A DNA stretch of 64,000 bases. It comes from JAHRVQ01 sp964548025 (GTDB lineage: Bacteria; Pseudomonadota; Gammaproteobacteria; Pseudomonadales; Azotimanducaceae). The position numbers and the translations under genes are program-made. The DNA is taken from contig CAZJRI010000008.1 in the NCBI GenBank assembly GCA_964548025.1, positions 1 to 64,000 on the forward strand, written 5' to 3'. The notes under the pieces are model-generated. The model saw nothing but the letters and a program-made list of their open reading frames with translations, ran no database searches and had not been told where the DNA came from. Position 1 is the first letter of the stretch, and each line of letters starts with the position of its first letter. This document shows, piece by piece, positions 17,212 through 26,470 of this stretch.

Positions 17212-18057
17212 TCAGCGTTGTGCCTGCACCAACCAGCAGGCACTGTCCAGGCTGAGTCTGCCATCCACTATAAAGGGTTGAACTGCTTCACGCACAGCGT
17301 CCAGTGCCACGGATCTGACTGATTCTTCTAGCTCCGACAAAACCCGTGCGAGCGGACCAATCTTCATATAAAAATCAATAATATCGTCCATGTTATCGGA
17401 TTCACCAATCGTCAGCTTTTTATCCAACGTGGTGATTTCAATGTCTTTGTACCCTGAGGAATCAAGAATCTCGGTCACATAGTCCCTGTCAGCAAAAGCA
17501 AATGGACCTGGTGCACGAGGGTCTGCAGGCTGACCTGACGGGAGGTGCGCTGCCGCTGCGCCCATTGGCACGGCAACCCAGGCATTCTCGATCACCGGAC
17601 GCCAACAAACAAAACACAGTCGCCCGGCATCATCCATTGCTGTTCCAAGATTCTTAAATGCAGCAATTGGATCAGCAAAGAACATCACCCCAAATCGTGA
17701 AAACAAGAGGGAGTGATCACTTTCAAAAGAGTGGCTCAACGCGTCCGCGAGAATGAAGTCTGCTTTAAGTTTCTGCTCAGAAGCTCTTTTCCTTGCGAGT
17801 TGCAACATCGGTTCAGAAATATCTATACCGGTAACATCAGCACCCGCCTCTGCCATCGCAAGGCTGGTCGCACCGCAGCCACATCCAACATCCAGCACCT
17901 TGTCGTTCGGACCTGCCATGGCCAGATCGACAACCGCCTCGCTTATTGGCGCCATCATAGCATCGAGTAGGGCCTGGTTCTTTGCCCAGGACTGACCGGC
18001 ATCGCCATTCCAGAATTCAATCTGATCGGCATTGGGACCGGCAATTTCAACACCCAT
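17212..18057 (-). CDS. Class I SAM-dependent methyltransferase
   Basis: 281 residues from an ATG preceded by CAGGAGAG (the frame is open further upstream without a ribosome site). The SAM-binding motif I VLDVGCGCGATSLAMAE is near residue 52, and the acidic end of strand 2 is in DVTGIDISEPML. A LFSRFGVMFFADPIAAFKNL segment is typical of the UbiE/COQ5-like group. It would move a methyl group from SAM to a small molecule. Nothing in the sequence fixes the acceptor. It lies 138 bases downstream of the luciferase-like oxidoreductase on the same strand. Confidence 0.85.
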   Translation of the reverse strand: MGVEIAGPNADQIEFWNGDAGQSWAKNQALLDAMMAPISEAVVDLAMAGPNDKVLDVGCGCGATSLAMAEAGADVTGIDISEPMLQLARKRASEQKLKADFILADALSHSFESDHSLLFSRFGVMFFADPIAAFKNLGTAMDDAGRLCFVCWRPVIENAWVAVPMGAAAAHLPSGQPADPRAPGPFAFADRDYVTEILDSSGYKDIEITTLDKKLTIGESDNMDDIIDFYMKIGPLARVLSELEESVRSVALDAVREAVQPFIVDGRLSLDSACWLVQAQR

Positions 18058-18195
18058 TTTTCTCTCCTGATTAAGACCTTCTACCAACAATACAGACTGG
18101 CTGGATACCCAATATTGTATTTTTCCGCATCGTTTATCGGAGCAAATGAGTCAGATAAGTAATTGCAGCTCAGTACTCATATCGAAATTTCGGGT

Positions 18196-19116
18196 TTACT
18201 TCACCAGCCCCTGAAGCAGTTCATAGCTTCGCTGGAAAGAGCCACGACTGTCATCACCTGCGGGATAGACACTGGCGATGATTTCGGTCGCACCAGCATC
18301 GAAGAAACCCTGCAATTGTTCTTCAACCTCCTTCTCGTTACCGACGACGGCAATTTCTCCAGCCTCATCAAATCCTTCAGCATCCAGTTGTCGTCGATAG
18401 TTTGGCAACATGCCGTAGCCTTTGAATATCTGTACTGATCGGGCAGTGGCCTGTTCTTTATCGTCATGTACACAAAGCGGTACACCAACCACTACTCGTG
18501 GTGCTGGCCTACCTGCGGCATCAGCCGCTTTATTGATTGATGGCGCTGTACTATTTCTGATGGTATTTTGCCCTACCATCCAGGTCACCGTGCCGTCAGC
18601 TACCTCACCTGCCGCTTTCAGCATCAACGGTGCAAGTGCCGAGATAACAACCGGGAAAGGCGTTGCTTCGGGTACGGCAAAGCCGGTTTTTATTCGGTAC
18701 ATTTCACCCTCGAAATCAACTTTTCCCTCATCTGCCAAGGCTTTTAAGACAGTGACATATTCACGCATATGCAGCGCGGGCCGGTCGTACTTCAGTCCGA
18801 GTCCATCTTCGATGCCGGGTTTATGCGAAGGCCCCACGCCCAGAACCAACCGCCCGCCAGTCAGTGCATTAACAGTTGCTGCCTGCTGGGCGAGTGCGCT
18901 CGGATGCCTTGGATAGGAAGGCACAACGGCTGTCCCCATTTCTATTTTGCTGGTCTGCTGGCCTGCAAGCCCAATCATCGTTAATGCATCGTAAGTGCCA
19001 ACCTGGGGAAACCAGTAGCTGCTGAAACCGTTCTCCTCCATTTGCACGACTTCATCGACAATACTGGTCAATGGTGCACCGCGTCTGATATTTCCGCCAT
19101 AAACTCCGATTTTCAT
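18196..19116 (-). CDS. LLM-class (luciferase-like) oxidoreductase, probably F420-dependent
   Basis: 306 residues with the TIM-barrel pattern of the luciferase-like flavin/F420 family: MKIGVYGGNIRRG at the start, GTAVVPSYPRHPSALAQQA near 65-83, and GGRLVLGVGPSHKPG near 90-104. The last two match the subgroup usually described as F420-dependent. The ATG follows GAGGGTAG. The reaction is probably hydride transfer to or from a carbonyl or alkene. No F420 biosynthesis gene is in the window, so cofactor supply must come from elsewhere, or the enzyme uses FMN. Co-oriented with the methyltransferase, the GMC pair and the acyl-CoA synthetase. Confidence 0.85.
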   Translation of the reverse strand: MKIGVYGGNIRRGAPLTSIVDEVVQMEENGFSSYWFPQVGTYDALTMIGLAGQQTSKIEMGTAVVPSYPRHPSALAQQAATVNALTGGRLVLGVGPSHKPGIEDGLGLKYDRPALHMREYVTVLKALADEGKVDFEGEMYRIKTGFAVPEATPFPVVISALAPLMLKAAGEVADGTVTWMVGQNTIRNSTAPSINKAADAAGRPAPRVVVGVPLCVHDDKEQATARSVQIFKGYGMLPNYRRQLDAEGFDEAGEIAVVGNEKEVEEQLQGFFDAGATEIIASVYPAGDDSRGSFQRSYELLQGLVK

Positions 19117-19203
19117 CTTTTCTACCCTCGTATTCTCAATTGTCTGTTAAAAATTCTGATCTCAAGTATTAGCCTGGCACAGCTTAGGTTGATTGTTAGC
19201 CTG

Positions 19204-19659
19204 TCAGGTTTTTCGGTACGCCTTCGGATTCTGAATCACCGGATCAAGCAGCGACAAATCACCTGAATCTACCGTATTACCCCGGGGAAAGGGTGGACCT
19301 GCACCCATCCCCAGTCCTTCAAGTACGCTATCGTCCTGGTAATAGCAGGCGAATGTATGAAATAGAACCGGACCAAACAGATCCGCCCGGCTCTTACTCA
19401 ACTCCTCCACGACAGGATGACGTTGAGACGGCTCAAGTACAGCAAACTGATCATCCAGTTCGTCAAGCAACTGGATCAGTGCAGGAATAAATTCCGCCGC
19501 CTGCTTCTGAATATACGCGATCAGATCAAGCTCTGAGGCACCAGGCATACGCCCATCCTCACCAGGAGGAATGATTGCATCCAACAGCCCCGCCAACTTG
19601 GCTTTCTGTTCTGACGAGAGGGGATTATCGGTGGTGATGATGTCACTTTCATCGTTCAT
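19204..19659 (-). CDS. Gluconate 2-dehydrogenase subunit 3-like protein
   Basis: 151 residues. The segment SSEQKAKLAGLLDAIIPP and the adjacent PGASELDLIAYI are characteristic of the gluconate 2-dehydrogenase subunit 3 family, small partners of FAD-dependent GMC dehydrogenases. The ATG follows AAGGGG. It lies 11 bases downstream of the GMC oxidoreductase, which is the classical pairing. Typical homologues carry a twin-arginine signal and export the complex; none is seen here (MNDESDIITTDNPLSS), so the complex may stay in the cytoplasm. Confidence 0.8.
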   Translation of the reverse strand: MNDESDIITTDNPLSSEQKAKLAGLLDAIIPPGEDGRMPGASELDLIAYIQKQAAEFIPALIQLLDELDDQFAVLEPSQRHPVVEELSKSRADLFGPVLFHTFACYYQDDSVLEGLGMGAGPPFPRGNTVDSGDLSLLDPVIQNPKAYRKT

Positions 19660-19670
19660 TTTAATACCCC

Positions 19671-21275
19671 TTAGTCGAATAGGTTAGCTAGATTTTTCTT
19701 CATGGTATCAGCTATATATAACGCCAATGCCTGGATCGTGCTGGTCGGATTCAAACCGCCTGATGTCACAAAGATACTGCCGTCAACAATGAAGAGGTTC
19801 TTTACATCGTGGCTACGCCCCCAGGAATTAACGACCGAATTTTTTGGGTCATCACCCATACGCGCAGTGCCCAACAGATGCCAGCCAGCCGGTCGAACCG
19901 GGCCGCCGGATGTAATCTCTCTTGCGCCAGCGGCCTTCATGACCTCTTCACCGCGGGCCAATCCATGCGCCAGCATCTTTCGGCTGTTTTCGCTCATCTG
20001 ATAGTTGATCTTCGGTGCTGGAATACCATCTGAATCAACCAGGTCCGGATCTAGTGTTACCCGGTTATGTTCTTCGGGCAGATCCTCACAGAGGACTCCG
20101 ACTGATGCCACGTGGTCAAATCGTTTTTCGAATGCCTCATGATGTCCTGGTCCCCATGGAATATTGCCGGTACCAAGCCCTTGCAATGCCGTCTCGACAG
20201 GTCCTGCTCCTCTTGTTATCTGCATGTTATATCCCCTTACAAAACCCCGGGACAGATCCGTTTCATAGAATTCCTTGCTGAGGATACAACAACCCTGGGG
20301 ACCCATATGGCTGTCGAGTTTTTCATCGAATATGCCCTGCACGAAACCAACCGGATGGAACATAAGGTTCTTGCCAACAAGACCACTGCTGTTAGCCAGT
20401 CCATCCGGAAACTGACTGGATCGGGAGTTGAGTAGAATCCGCGGTGTACCGACACCGTTGCATGCCATGACAACTACTTCTGCTTTCTGCACCTGCTCTT
20501 CGCCATCAGCGTCATAGTAGATAACACCATCTGCCATACCCTTGTCGTTAACTGTTATCTCGCGCACCCTGCAGCGGGTTTTCAACTCGACGCCTGCCCG
20601 GATAGCTTCCGGCCAATAGGTGATATCTGTACTGGACTTTGCTCCCTGGGAGCACCCTGAGGTGCAGGGGCCAAGGTTGAGACACTTATCGCGACCTTCA
20701 TAGGGCTGGGAGATGATTGCACTGTCTGAGGGCCACCAGTGCCATCCCAGTTTGTTATAGCCTCTTGCAACTGTCTCTCCAACCAGCCCAAGGGGGATGT
20801 GGGGTAGAGGTGGCTGTTTGGGTGGATAAGCGGGATCACCGGCGAGTCCCGAAACACCCATCATCCGATCATTCTGGGTAAAATAGGGTTCAAGCTGATC
20901 GTAATCAACCGGCCAGTCATCGGCGACACCATCTAACGATTTAACTCTGAAATCTGACGGATGAAGCCTCGGGAAGTGTGCGGCATAGAGAATTGTGCCA
21001 CCGCCAACGCCATTGAAGTTGACCACTGAAATCGGGGAATCCTGGTCGTTGATTGGATAATCTGTTTCGCGACCCCGGACATTTGGATCGATATTAAATT
21101 CCTTGAACTGCTGCACTTCCCAGTCTTTCTTCGTGCTGGGATAGTCCGCAGGATTCACCCAATCCCCCTGCTCCAGGCAAAGAATACGCATCCGGGTATC
21201 CGCAAGACTCCAGGCGACTGCAGCACCGGAAGCACCTGCCCCAATGATCAGTACATCGACAGGATCGTTTGGCAT
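19671..21275 (-). CDS. GMC-family FAD-dependent oxidoreductase
   Basis: 534 residues. The N-terminal FAD fold is VDVLIIGAGASGAAVAWSLA with ILCLEQGDW as the ribose-binding end; GVGGGTILYAA near 90 is the second GMC signature. A cysteine cluster, KCLNLGPCTSGCSQGAKSS near 195-213, is typical of the large-subunit GMC dehydrogenases that pair with subunit 3 proteins. The C-terminal NPTSTIQALAL, close to the active site, is present, as is HLLGTARMGDDP with the catalytic-type His. It oxidises an alcohol or sugar using FAD. The subunit 3 partner is directly downstream. No signal peptide is visible. Confidence 0.9.
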   Translation of the reverse strand: MPNDPVDVLIIGAGASGAAVAWSLADTRMRILCLEQGDWVNPADYPSTKKDWEVQQFKEFNIDPNVRGRETDYPINDQDSPISVVNFNGVGGGTILYAAHFPRLHPSDFRVKSLDGVADDWPVDYDQLEPYFTQNDRMMGVSGLAGDPAYPPKQPPLPHIPLGLVGETVARGYNKLGWHWWPSDSAIISQPYEGRDKCLNLGPCTSGCSQGAKSSTDITYWPEAIRAGVELKTRCRVREITVNDKGMADGVIYYDADGEEQVQKAEVVVMACNGVGTPRILLNSRSSQFPDGLANSSGLVGKNLMFHPVGFVQGIFDEKLDSHMGPQGCCILSKEFYETDLSRGFVRGYNMQITRGAGPVETALQGLGTGNIPWGPGHHEAFEKRFDHVASVGVLCEDLPEEHNRVTLDPDLVDSDGIPAPKINYQMSENSRKMLAHGLARGEEVMKAAGAREITSGGPVRPAGWHLLGTARMGDDPKNSVVNSWGRSHDVKNLFIVDGSIFVTSGGLNPTSTIQALALYIADTMKKNLANLFD

Positions 21276-21349
21276 CTTTATCTCCCCAAATTGACGTTCA
21301 GACAGGAAGATACCATATGTAGATCGACAGAGGACCTATCGATTAACGT

Positions 21350-22048
21350 TTATTCAGCAGATACGACCATGCGCGCATCCACAGCGATTGCGCCCTCCGG
21401 ATAGACCAGCATCGGATTCAGATCCAGTTCCTGGACTTCAGGATGCTGCTCAACGAATTCAGCAACTTTCAGGATCGCTTCACGCAGCGCAGCCTTGTCG
21501 GAAGGCGGCTGACCGCGGACTCCGGCGAGCAATTTGCTCCCCTCGATCTCGTCTATCATCTGAGTAGCATCCCTCTCGCTCAGGGGAACCACCCGAAAGG
21601 AGACATCTTTCAATATCTCAACCATGATGCCACCAAGCCCAAACATGATCACTGGCCCAAAATGCGCATCCGTCGTCATCCCGACAATCACTTCGATGCC
21701 TGGTTCGGCCATTCCCTGCACAGCGACGCCAGTGATTGATGCATCAGGTACTGCCTTCTTCGAATTTGCAATAACCTCATCAAAAGCGGCCGCAACCGCA
21801 TCCCCGTCCGCGAGTCCGATCTTAACCCCGCCAACATCACTCTTATGCGCGATATCGCCTGACACTATTTTGAGAACGACCGGATAGCCAATCTTCTCCG
21901 CCTCGGTTCTGGCTTCTTCACTCGTCGTTGCAAGGACAGTGGTTACCACCGGTACCCCTGCATCTCCCAGCAGTTGTTTGGCCTCCACCTCATTGAGAAG
22001 GCTGCGACCTTCGGCTCGAGCCGAGGTCAATATGGATTCAAAGGTCAT
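21350..22048 (-). CDS. ADP-forming acyl-CoA synthetase beta subunit (ATP-grasp)
   Basis: 232 residues, matching the ATP-grasp beta chain of ADP-forming acetyl/acyl-CoA synthetases. LLNEVEAKQLLGDAGVPVV is the N-terminal helix typical of the family, and YPVVLKIVSGDIAHKSDVGG carries the nucleotide-binding Lys. GPVIMFGLGGIMVEILKDVS and ELDLNPMLVYPEG hold the metal-binding acidic residues. It works with the alpha chain encoded immediately upstream (22 bases apart) to make acyl-CoA from acid, ATP and CoA, or the reverse. The two chains are fused in many bacteria but separate here. Confidence 0.87.
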   Translation of the reverse strand: MTFESILTSARAEGRSLLNEVEAKQLLGDAGVPVVTTVLATTSEEARTEAEKIGYPVVLKIVSGDIAHKSDVGGVKIGLADGDAVAAAFDEVIANSKKAVPDASITGVAVQGMAEPGIEVIVGMTTDAHFGPVIMFGLGGIMVEILKDVSFRVVPLSERDATQMIDEIEGSKLLAGVRGQPPSDKAALREAILKVAEFVEQHPEVQELDLNPMLVYPEGAIAVDARMVVSAE

Positions 22049-22070
22049 TCGAGTTCCTTGGTTTTCAAAT

Positions 22071-23537
22071 TCAAAAGATATCGGGCAGCCCTTTTCGGTA
22101 CTCTCGCCACTCGAGTATCTGCACTATCGTATGTGAGGCTCTTGCCACCGAGGGAAAGCTGCCAATGCCTTCCCGATAAGCAGCCTGAAGAAAGGCCTGC
22201 ATGCTGATCCCCATCATGCGAGCCATGCGACCACTTCTCACGATGCCAACGACGGGTGTGCCGGTTTCATCCTGCAGTCGTCGCATCTGTTGTGCGGCTT
22301 TCAGCGATACCTGTGCAGCTCTTTCTTTCGGATCGATCTCCTCATCTTCATCTGCATTGGGGTCTGGCCAACCCGTAAGTGGTGACATGAACAACATGTC
22401 CATGCCTTCGGCCGTAGCGACTATCTTTAGCATTCTGTCGAGATGCTCTGCAGGTGGGAAGGCATCAATGGGGTTGTTCACACTGCTCCCGGCGACAGGA
22501 ATGAATTCGCGCATCTCATCGATCGCACTCTCTGGCATTCTTGGTACGTTCAGACCCGCACGGTCGATAATGTCTGAAGAAAGCACGGCAAAACCACCGC
22601 CTCCTCCACCAAATAAAGCCACACCAGTGCCCGTGATATCGCAGGTATTCGTTGAGATCGCCACCACGAGATCCTGTAATTCTTCCATTGTTTCTGCGCG
22701 CAAAGCACCTGCCTGACGGCAGACCGCATCAAATACTTCTATTGATCCGGCCAATGACCCGGTATGGGAGTGGGCGGCATTAGAACCTGATTTTGTGCGT
22801 CCGCCCTTCAGTACGACAACCTTTTTCTTTAAGGCACATCGCTTGAGGGCATCGAAAAACAACCGGCCATCCTGGACCCCTTCAACATAGCACGCTACCA
22901 CTTCGGTCTCAGGATCATCCGCCGCATAATCAAGAAAATGGTGCGCCCTTAAGTCAGATCCATTGCCATAGGAAACTACTTTTGAAAAGCGTATACCTCT
23001 GTTCGTCAGCTCATGCACGATCTCTCCCGCATTAGCACCTGATTGCGAGGCTAAAAAGACATTACCGGACTCCATGGTAAAACCATCCATGAACGCCAGG
23101 CGGCTGGCCGGGACATACATTCCCATGCAATTAGGGCCAATAACCCTGATACCTGCATCCTTTAGCTTTTTTACCATCTTCTCTTCGAGCGCTGCCATCT
23201 CTTCATCACCGGTTTCTGAGAAGCCCGCTGTAAAAAAGTGAATTGAGCGTATCTTCTTCTCAACGCATTGATCCACCAAATCTGATACTGCAGACGCCGG
23301 GACCTGTGATATGACGTGATCGACCGGGTCTGGTGTATCCAGCAGCGTCGGATAGCACTTTACGCCTTCGACTTCTTCTACCTTGGGATTCACTGGATAC
23401 AGTCCACCCCGTTCGGCAAATCCCGATTCCTGAAGCGAATGGAAGAAACCTCGCATCCGGCCGGTGCTGGGCTTGGAGGATACCCCCACGACGGCTACCG
23501 CTCGAGGGTGAAATATCGGATCTAACGAATGTGGCAC
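22071..23537 (-). CDS. ADP-forming acyl-CoA synthetase alpha subunit (CoA-binding)
   Basis: 488 residues from a GTG preceded by GAGGAG. The N-terminal CoA-binding domain starts IFHPRAVAVVGVSSKPSTGR. The succinyl-CoA-ligase-like domains follow, with VIGPNCMGMYVP near 135, LASQSGANAGEI near 160 and the AAHSHTGSLAG segment near 255. The His in SHTG is the phosphorylated residue known from the family. The substrate acid cannot be told; the family accepts acetate, branched and aryl acids (known, pimeloyl and others). It is the first gene of the long minus-strand run, followed directly by the beta chain. Confidence 0.88.
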   Translation of the reverse strand: MPHSLDPIFHPRAVAVVGVSSKPSTGRMRGFFHSLQESGFAERGGLYPVNPKVEEVEGVKCYPTLLDTPDPVDHVISQVPASAVSDLVDQCVEKKIRSIHFFTAGFSETGDEEMAALEEKMVKKLKDAGIRVIGPNCMGMYVPASRLAFMDGFTMESGNVFLASQSGANAGEIVHELTNRGIRFSKVVSYGNGSDLRAHHFLDYAADDPETEVVACYVEGVQDGRLFFDALKRCALKKKVVVLKGGRTKSGSNAAHSHTGSLAGSIEVFDAVCRQAGALRAETMEELQDLVVAISTNTCDITGTGVALFGGGGGGFAVLSSDIIDRAGLNVPRMPESAIDEMREFIPVAGSSVNNPIDAFPPAEHLDRMLKIVATAEGMDMLFMSPLTGWPDPNADEDEEIDPKERAAQVSLKAAQQMRRLQDETGTPVVGIVRSGRMARMMGISMQAFLQAAYREGIGSFPSVARASHTIVQILEWREYRKGLPDIF

Positions 23538-24040
23538 AATAACTCCTCAGGTGCGTGAGACCTGCCATGCCTCAAATGCTCACCGTGAAGCCCCGCTGAA
23601 GGCACAGAAACTACATGTTCCCGGTCCAGGGCCTGCAAGGTCATTACATTGAGGCAAAACTGATCTTTCAACGCGCACTTGCGATTAATTGAAAGTTCTT
23701 TGATTTGATCACACCAGCCAGGTCACCCTGCCATCGCCTGTCTGAATTGACTTCAGACGACAAGATTAACCCGTTCAGCTCTCTCGTAAGGTCCAGACAT
23801 GCATAAAATCAAATCTTGAGCTTCTGTCGCATGAATTACGACCATGAACTACGACGACGATCCGCTCACTGGATGCGATGCCTTTCTGGCGCTACAAATT
23901 TTGCCGAACTATATCACGACAAGGGCTCGGTTGCAGATCAAATATTCCAGGCACCGTTCCCCGCTGGTGGATTTTACTCCAGGCCCTTTTTTCATTAGGG
24001 TAGATGCCATCATTATTCAAATCTACCAGGTTACCTATCA
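23538..24040. promoter_or_regulatory. Divergent intergenic region with a 7-bp palindrome
   Basis: About 500 bases between the synthetase alpha gene (-) and the nitronate-monooxygenase-like gene (+). I see no convincing gene; the open frames around 23816-24044 have no ribosome site and no recognisable protein. GTCTGAA (23740-23746) and TTCAGAC (23752-23758) form a perfect inverted repeat with five bases between them, a possible operator. No clean -35/-10 pair could be assigned. Confidence 0.45.
23740..23758. repeat. Inverted repeat GTCTGAA-N5-TTCAGAC
   Basis: A perfect 7-bp inverted repeat, 19 bases overall, inside the 500-base divergent intergenic region. The short spacing suits a dimeric regulator or a small hairpin. 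It lies about 200 bases from the minus-strand start at 23537 and about 280 from the plus-strand start at 24041. Confidence 0.4.
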
Positions 24041-25012
24041 ATGAAAACACGGATTACTGAACTCTTTGGCATCGAACATCCCGTCATCCAGGGCGGCATG
24101 CACTTTGTGGGTCTCGCCGAGATGGCTGCGGCTGTCTCCAATGCAGGTGGATTGGGAATCATCACTGGTCTGACCCAGCCGACACCGGACGATCTGGCTA
24201 AAGAAATCGCTCGATGCAATGAAATGACCGATAAGCCAATTGGGGTCAATCTGACATTCCTGCCGGGATTTGCCTCGCCGGACTATCCGGGCTACATCAA
24301 GGCTGCCATCGAAGGTGGTGTAAAAATCATTGAAACCGCCGGTCGCAGCCCGGAAGCTTTTATGCCCGCGTTTAAAGAAGCCGGTATCAAGGTTATCCAC
24401 AAATGCACTTCAGTCAGACATTCTCTGAAGGCACAGAATATTGGTTGTGACGCAATCAGTGTTGATGGCTTTGAATGCGGCGGTCACCCGGGTGAGGATG
24501 ATATTCCCAATATGATACTTCTGCCGCGTGCCGCTGAAGAACTATCTATTCCTTTCGTCGCATCCGGCGGCATAGGGAATGCGCAGCAATTGGTTGCCGC
24601 ACTGGCACTCGGTGCAGACGGGATCAATATGGGTACCCGGTTTATCGCAACCAAAGAAGCGCCCGTGCATCAAAACGTGAAAGACGCCATTGTTGCGGCA
24701 AGCGAGTTGGATACACGTCTTATCATGCGTCCACTGCGCAATACAGAGCGAGTGTTGGTTAATTCTGCTGTCGAGCAGATTATCGAAGTCGAAAAAACTA
24801 AAGGCGCAGATCTTGAAATAGGCGATATCGCTGAAATGGTGGGCGGCGTTTATCCAAAGATCATGCAGGAAGGCACAATGGATGCCGGGGCATGGAGCTG
24901 TGGCATGGTCGCTGGTCTTATCCACGATATACCTACCTGCAAAGAGCTGATTGATAGAATCGTCGGCGAAGCAGACAGCATTATCAAGGAACGTCTCACG
25001 GCTTTTGCCTAG
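24041..25012 (+). CDS. Nitronate monooxygenase-like FMN oxidoreductase (NPD family)
   Basis: 323 residues with the TIM-barrel 2-nitropropane dioxygenase family pattern. The start MKTRITELFGIEHPVIQGGM is classic. SVDGFECGGHPGED near 146-159 includes the His used as base in nitronate monooxygenases, and IPFVASGGIGNAQQLVAAL with DGINMGTRFIATKE is the phosphate-binding region for FMN. It may oxidise nitronates or act as an NAD(P)H-dependent flavin oxidoreductase; family members are often annotated both ways. The following serine hydrolase gene starts 51 bases later, so the two may be co-transcribed. Confidence 0.88.
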   Translation: MKTRITELFGIEHPVIQGGMHFVGLAEMAAAVSNAGGLGIITGLTQPTPDDLAKEIARCNEMTDKPIGVNLTFLPGFASPDYPGYIKAAIEGGVKIIETAGRSPEAFMPAFKEAGIKVIHKCTSVRHSLKAQNIGCDAISVDGFECGGHPGEDDIPNMILLPRAAEELSIPFVASGGIGNAQQLVAALALGADGINMGTRFIATKEAPVHQNVKDAIVAASELDTRLIMRPLRNTERVLVNSAVEQIIEVEKTKGADLEIGDIAEMVGGVYPKIMQEGTMDAGAWSCGMVAGLIHDIPTCKELIDRIVGEADSIIKERLTAFA

Positions 25013-25063
25013 ACGAAAGACCGGGGATTACCTCGACCAACAAATGAATATTCAGGGTTGATT

Positions 25064-26254
25064 ATGGCAGTTTACGGCCATTGCGATGCCAGATTCATAA
25101 AGGTTCGGGAGGCGTTTGAGGAGAACCTGGCGAATCGCGATGAAATCGGCGCCTGCGTCTGCCTGGTCGTAGAAGGCAGGAAGGTCGTCGACTTGTGGGG
25201 TGGTCATACGGACGCCGCAAAAAACAATCCCTGGCAGGAAGATACCATTGTTAATGTCTGGTCAGTTGGCAAGGCTGTCGCTGCGCTATGCCTTTTAACC
25301 CAGCTCGAGCAGTCAGCCCTTGGCGTTGATGACAGGGTTGCAGATATCTGGCCGGAATTCGCTGCAGAAGACAAGGACAAGATTACATTCGAAGCGCTTC
25401 TCGCACACCGCGCCGGGCTCTGTGGGGTTCTGAAACCAATGGCAGCAGATGCTTTTTACCATTGGGATCAGATGACATCGGCACTGGCTGATCAAAAACC
25501 CTGGTGGGAACCCGATACCAATCACGGCTATCACACCAATACATTCGGTTTTCTGATGGGCGAACCTATTCGCAGGCTTTCCGGGATTTCCATCAGAGAC
25601 TATTTCCAGAGAAATATCGCTGACAAACTGAACGTTGATTTTCACTTCGGCGTGCCTGAGGAAGATTTGAATCGTTGTGCAGATATTGCCTACATACCAA
25701 GGCCGCCAGCACCTGAAACGGACAAGACGAAAGCGTTGGACAAGGCACCGGACCCCGATGATCCCATGAATCGCATGCGTTATTTTATCTACAATAATCC
25801 TCCGCTGAGTGCATCTGATTTTAATTCCAGTGCCTGGCGCAGGTCCGTATTTCCTTCCACCAGTCCTCATTCAAATGCCAGATCAACAGCAACGATTTTT
25901 TCTGAACTAGCCGAGATTCTTTACGGCAAATACGATTCGATTGCTGGTAATCCATTTATCAGCCGATCCACGCTTGCGGCAGCAACCGCGACGGTAAGCG
26001 ATGGAGAAGACTTGAACCTGCAAAGACCAACTCGCTTCGGTCACGGTTTTCAGCTAACCCAGCCGGACAGGCCCCTCGGGCCCAATGATGGGACATTCGG
26101 TCACTACGGCAATGGCGGGCATCTGGTCTTCGCCGACCCTACGGTTCCACTAGGATTCGCTTATCATATGAATCATCACGGCTTTGCCTGGCGGGATCCA
26201 AGAAATATAGCGCTCACTGATGCTGTATACGATTCGCTGGGCAGCAAAAAATAA
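25064..26254 (+). CDS. Serine hydrolase of the beta-lactamase / esterase (class C-like) family
   Basis: 396 residues; ATG 25064 follows CAGGG with six bases between. The S-x-x-K active-site motif is Ser67-Val-Gly-Lys70 in VNVWSVGKAVA, and YHTNTFGFLMGE near 165 supplies the second motif (Tyr) as in EstB-type esterases. FGHYGNGGHLVFADP near the C-terminus is the third motif region. There is no signal peptide, so it is probably cytoplasmic. Function is likely an esterase or amidase acting on a small substrate, rather than penicillin breakdown. It follows the NPD-like gene. Confidence 0.87.
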   Translation: MAVYGHCDARFIKVREAFEENLANRDEIGACVCLVVEGRKVVDLWGGHTDAAKNNPWQEDTIVNVWSVGKAVAALCLLTQLEQSALGVDDRVADIWPEFAAEDKDKITFEALLAHRAGLCGVLKPMAADAFYHWDQMTSALADQKPWWEPDTNHGYHTNTFGFLMGEPIRRLSGISIRDYFQRNIADKLNVDFHFGVPEEDLNRCADIAYIPRPPAPETDKTKALDKAPDPDDPMNRMRYFIYNNPPLSASDFNSSAWRRSVFPSTSPHSNARSTATIFSELAEILYGKYDSIAGNPFISRSTLAAATATVSDGEDLNLQRPTRFGHGFQLTQPDRPLGPNDGTFGHYGNGGHLVFADPTVPLGFAYHMNHHGFAWRDPRNIALTDAVYDSLGSKK

Positions 26255-26410
26255 TCTAACTATATGAAGATGGTGCGCAAACGGATTTCAATATTCATAC
26301 TTCTAGCATTCACACGCAGGACGCTTATAACCCGCATCGACGGCTGATAGAAACTGGCCATTTTCAGCTATAGGCACAATAAGATTTAACATCCTCAACC
26401 GCGCTCAGGT

Positions 26411-26439
26411 TTGACACTGAACTGAACCACCAATACTCT
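26411..26439 (+). promoter_or_regulatory. Candidate sigma-70 promoter for the MFS / CoA-transferase / tannase operon
   Basis: A perfect -35 box TTGACA at 26411-26416, a 17-base spacer, and TACTCT at 26434-26439, which matches the -10 consensus at its three most important positions. A start about 25 bases before the TTG codon at 26471 would leave a short leader containing AGGAG. Confidence 0.5.
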
Positions 26440-26470
26440 ATGGCATTCTAATTTCCTGCAGGAGACACAC

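Noticed and set aside
23816..24044. Short open frames in the intergenic region
   Set aside because: Overlapping short frames without ribosome sites or any protein-like composition.
25064..26254. Calling the serine hydrolase a beta-lactamase (antibiotic resistance)
   Set aside because: No signal peptide, and its second motif looks like esterases of the EstB type; resistance is not supported.
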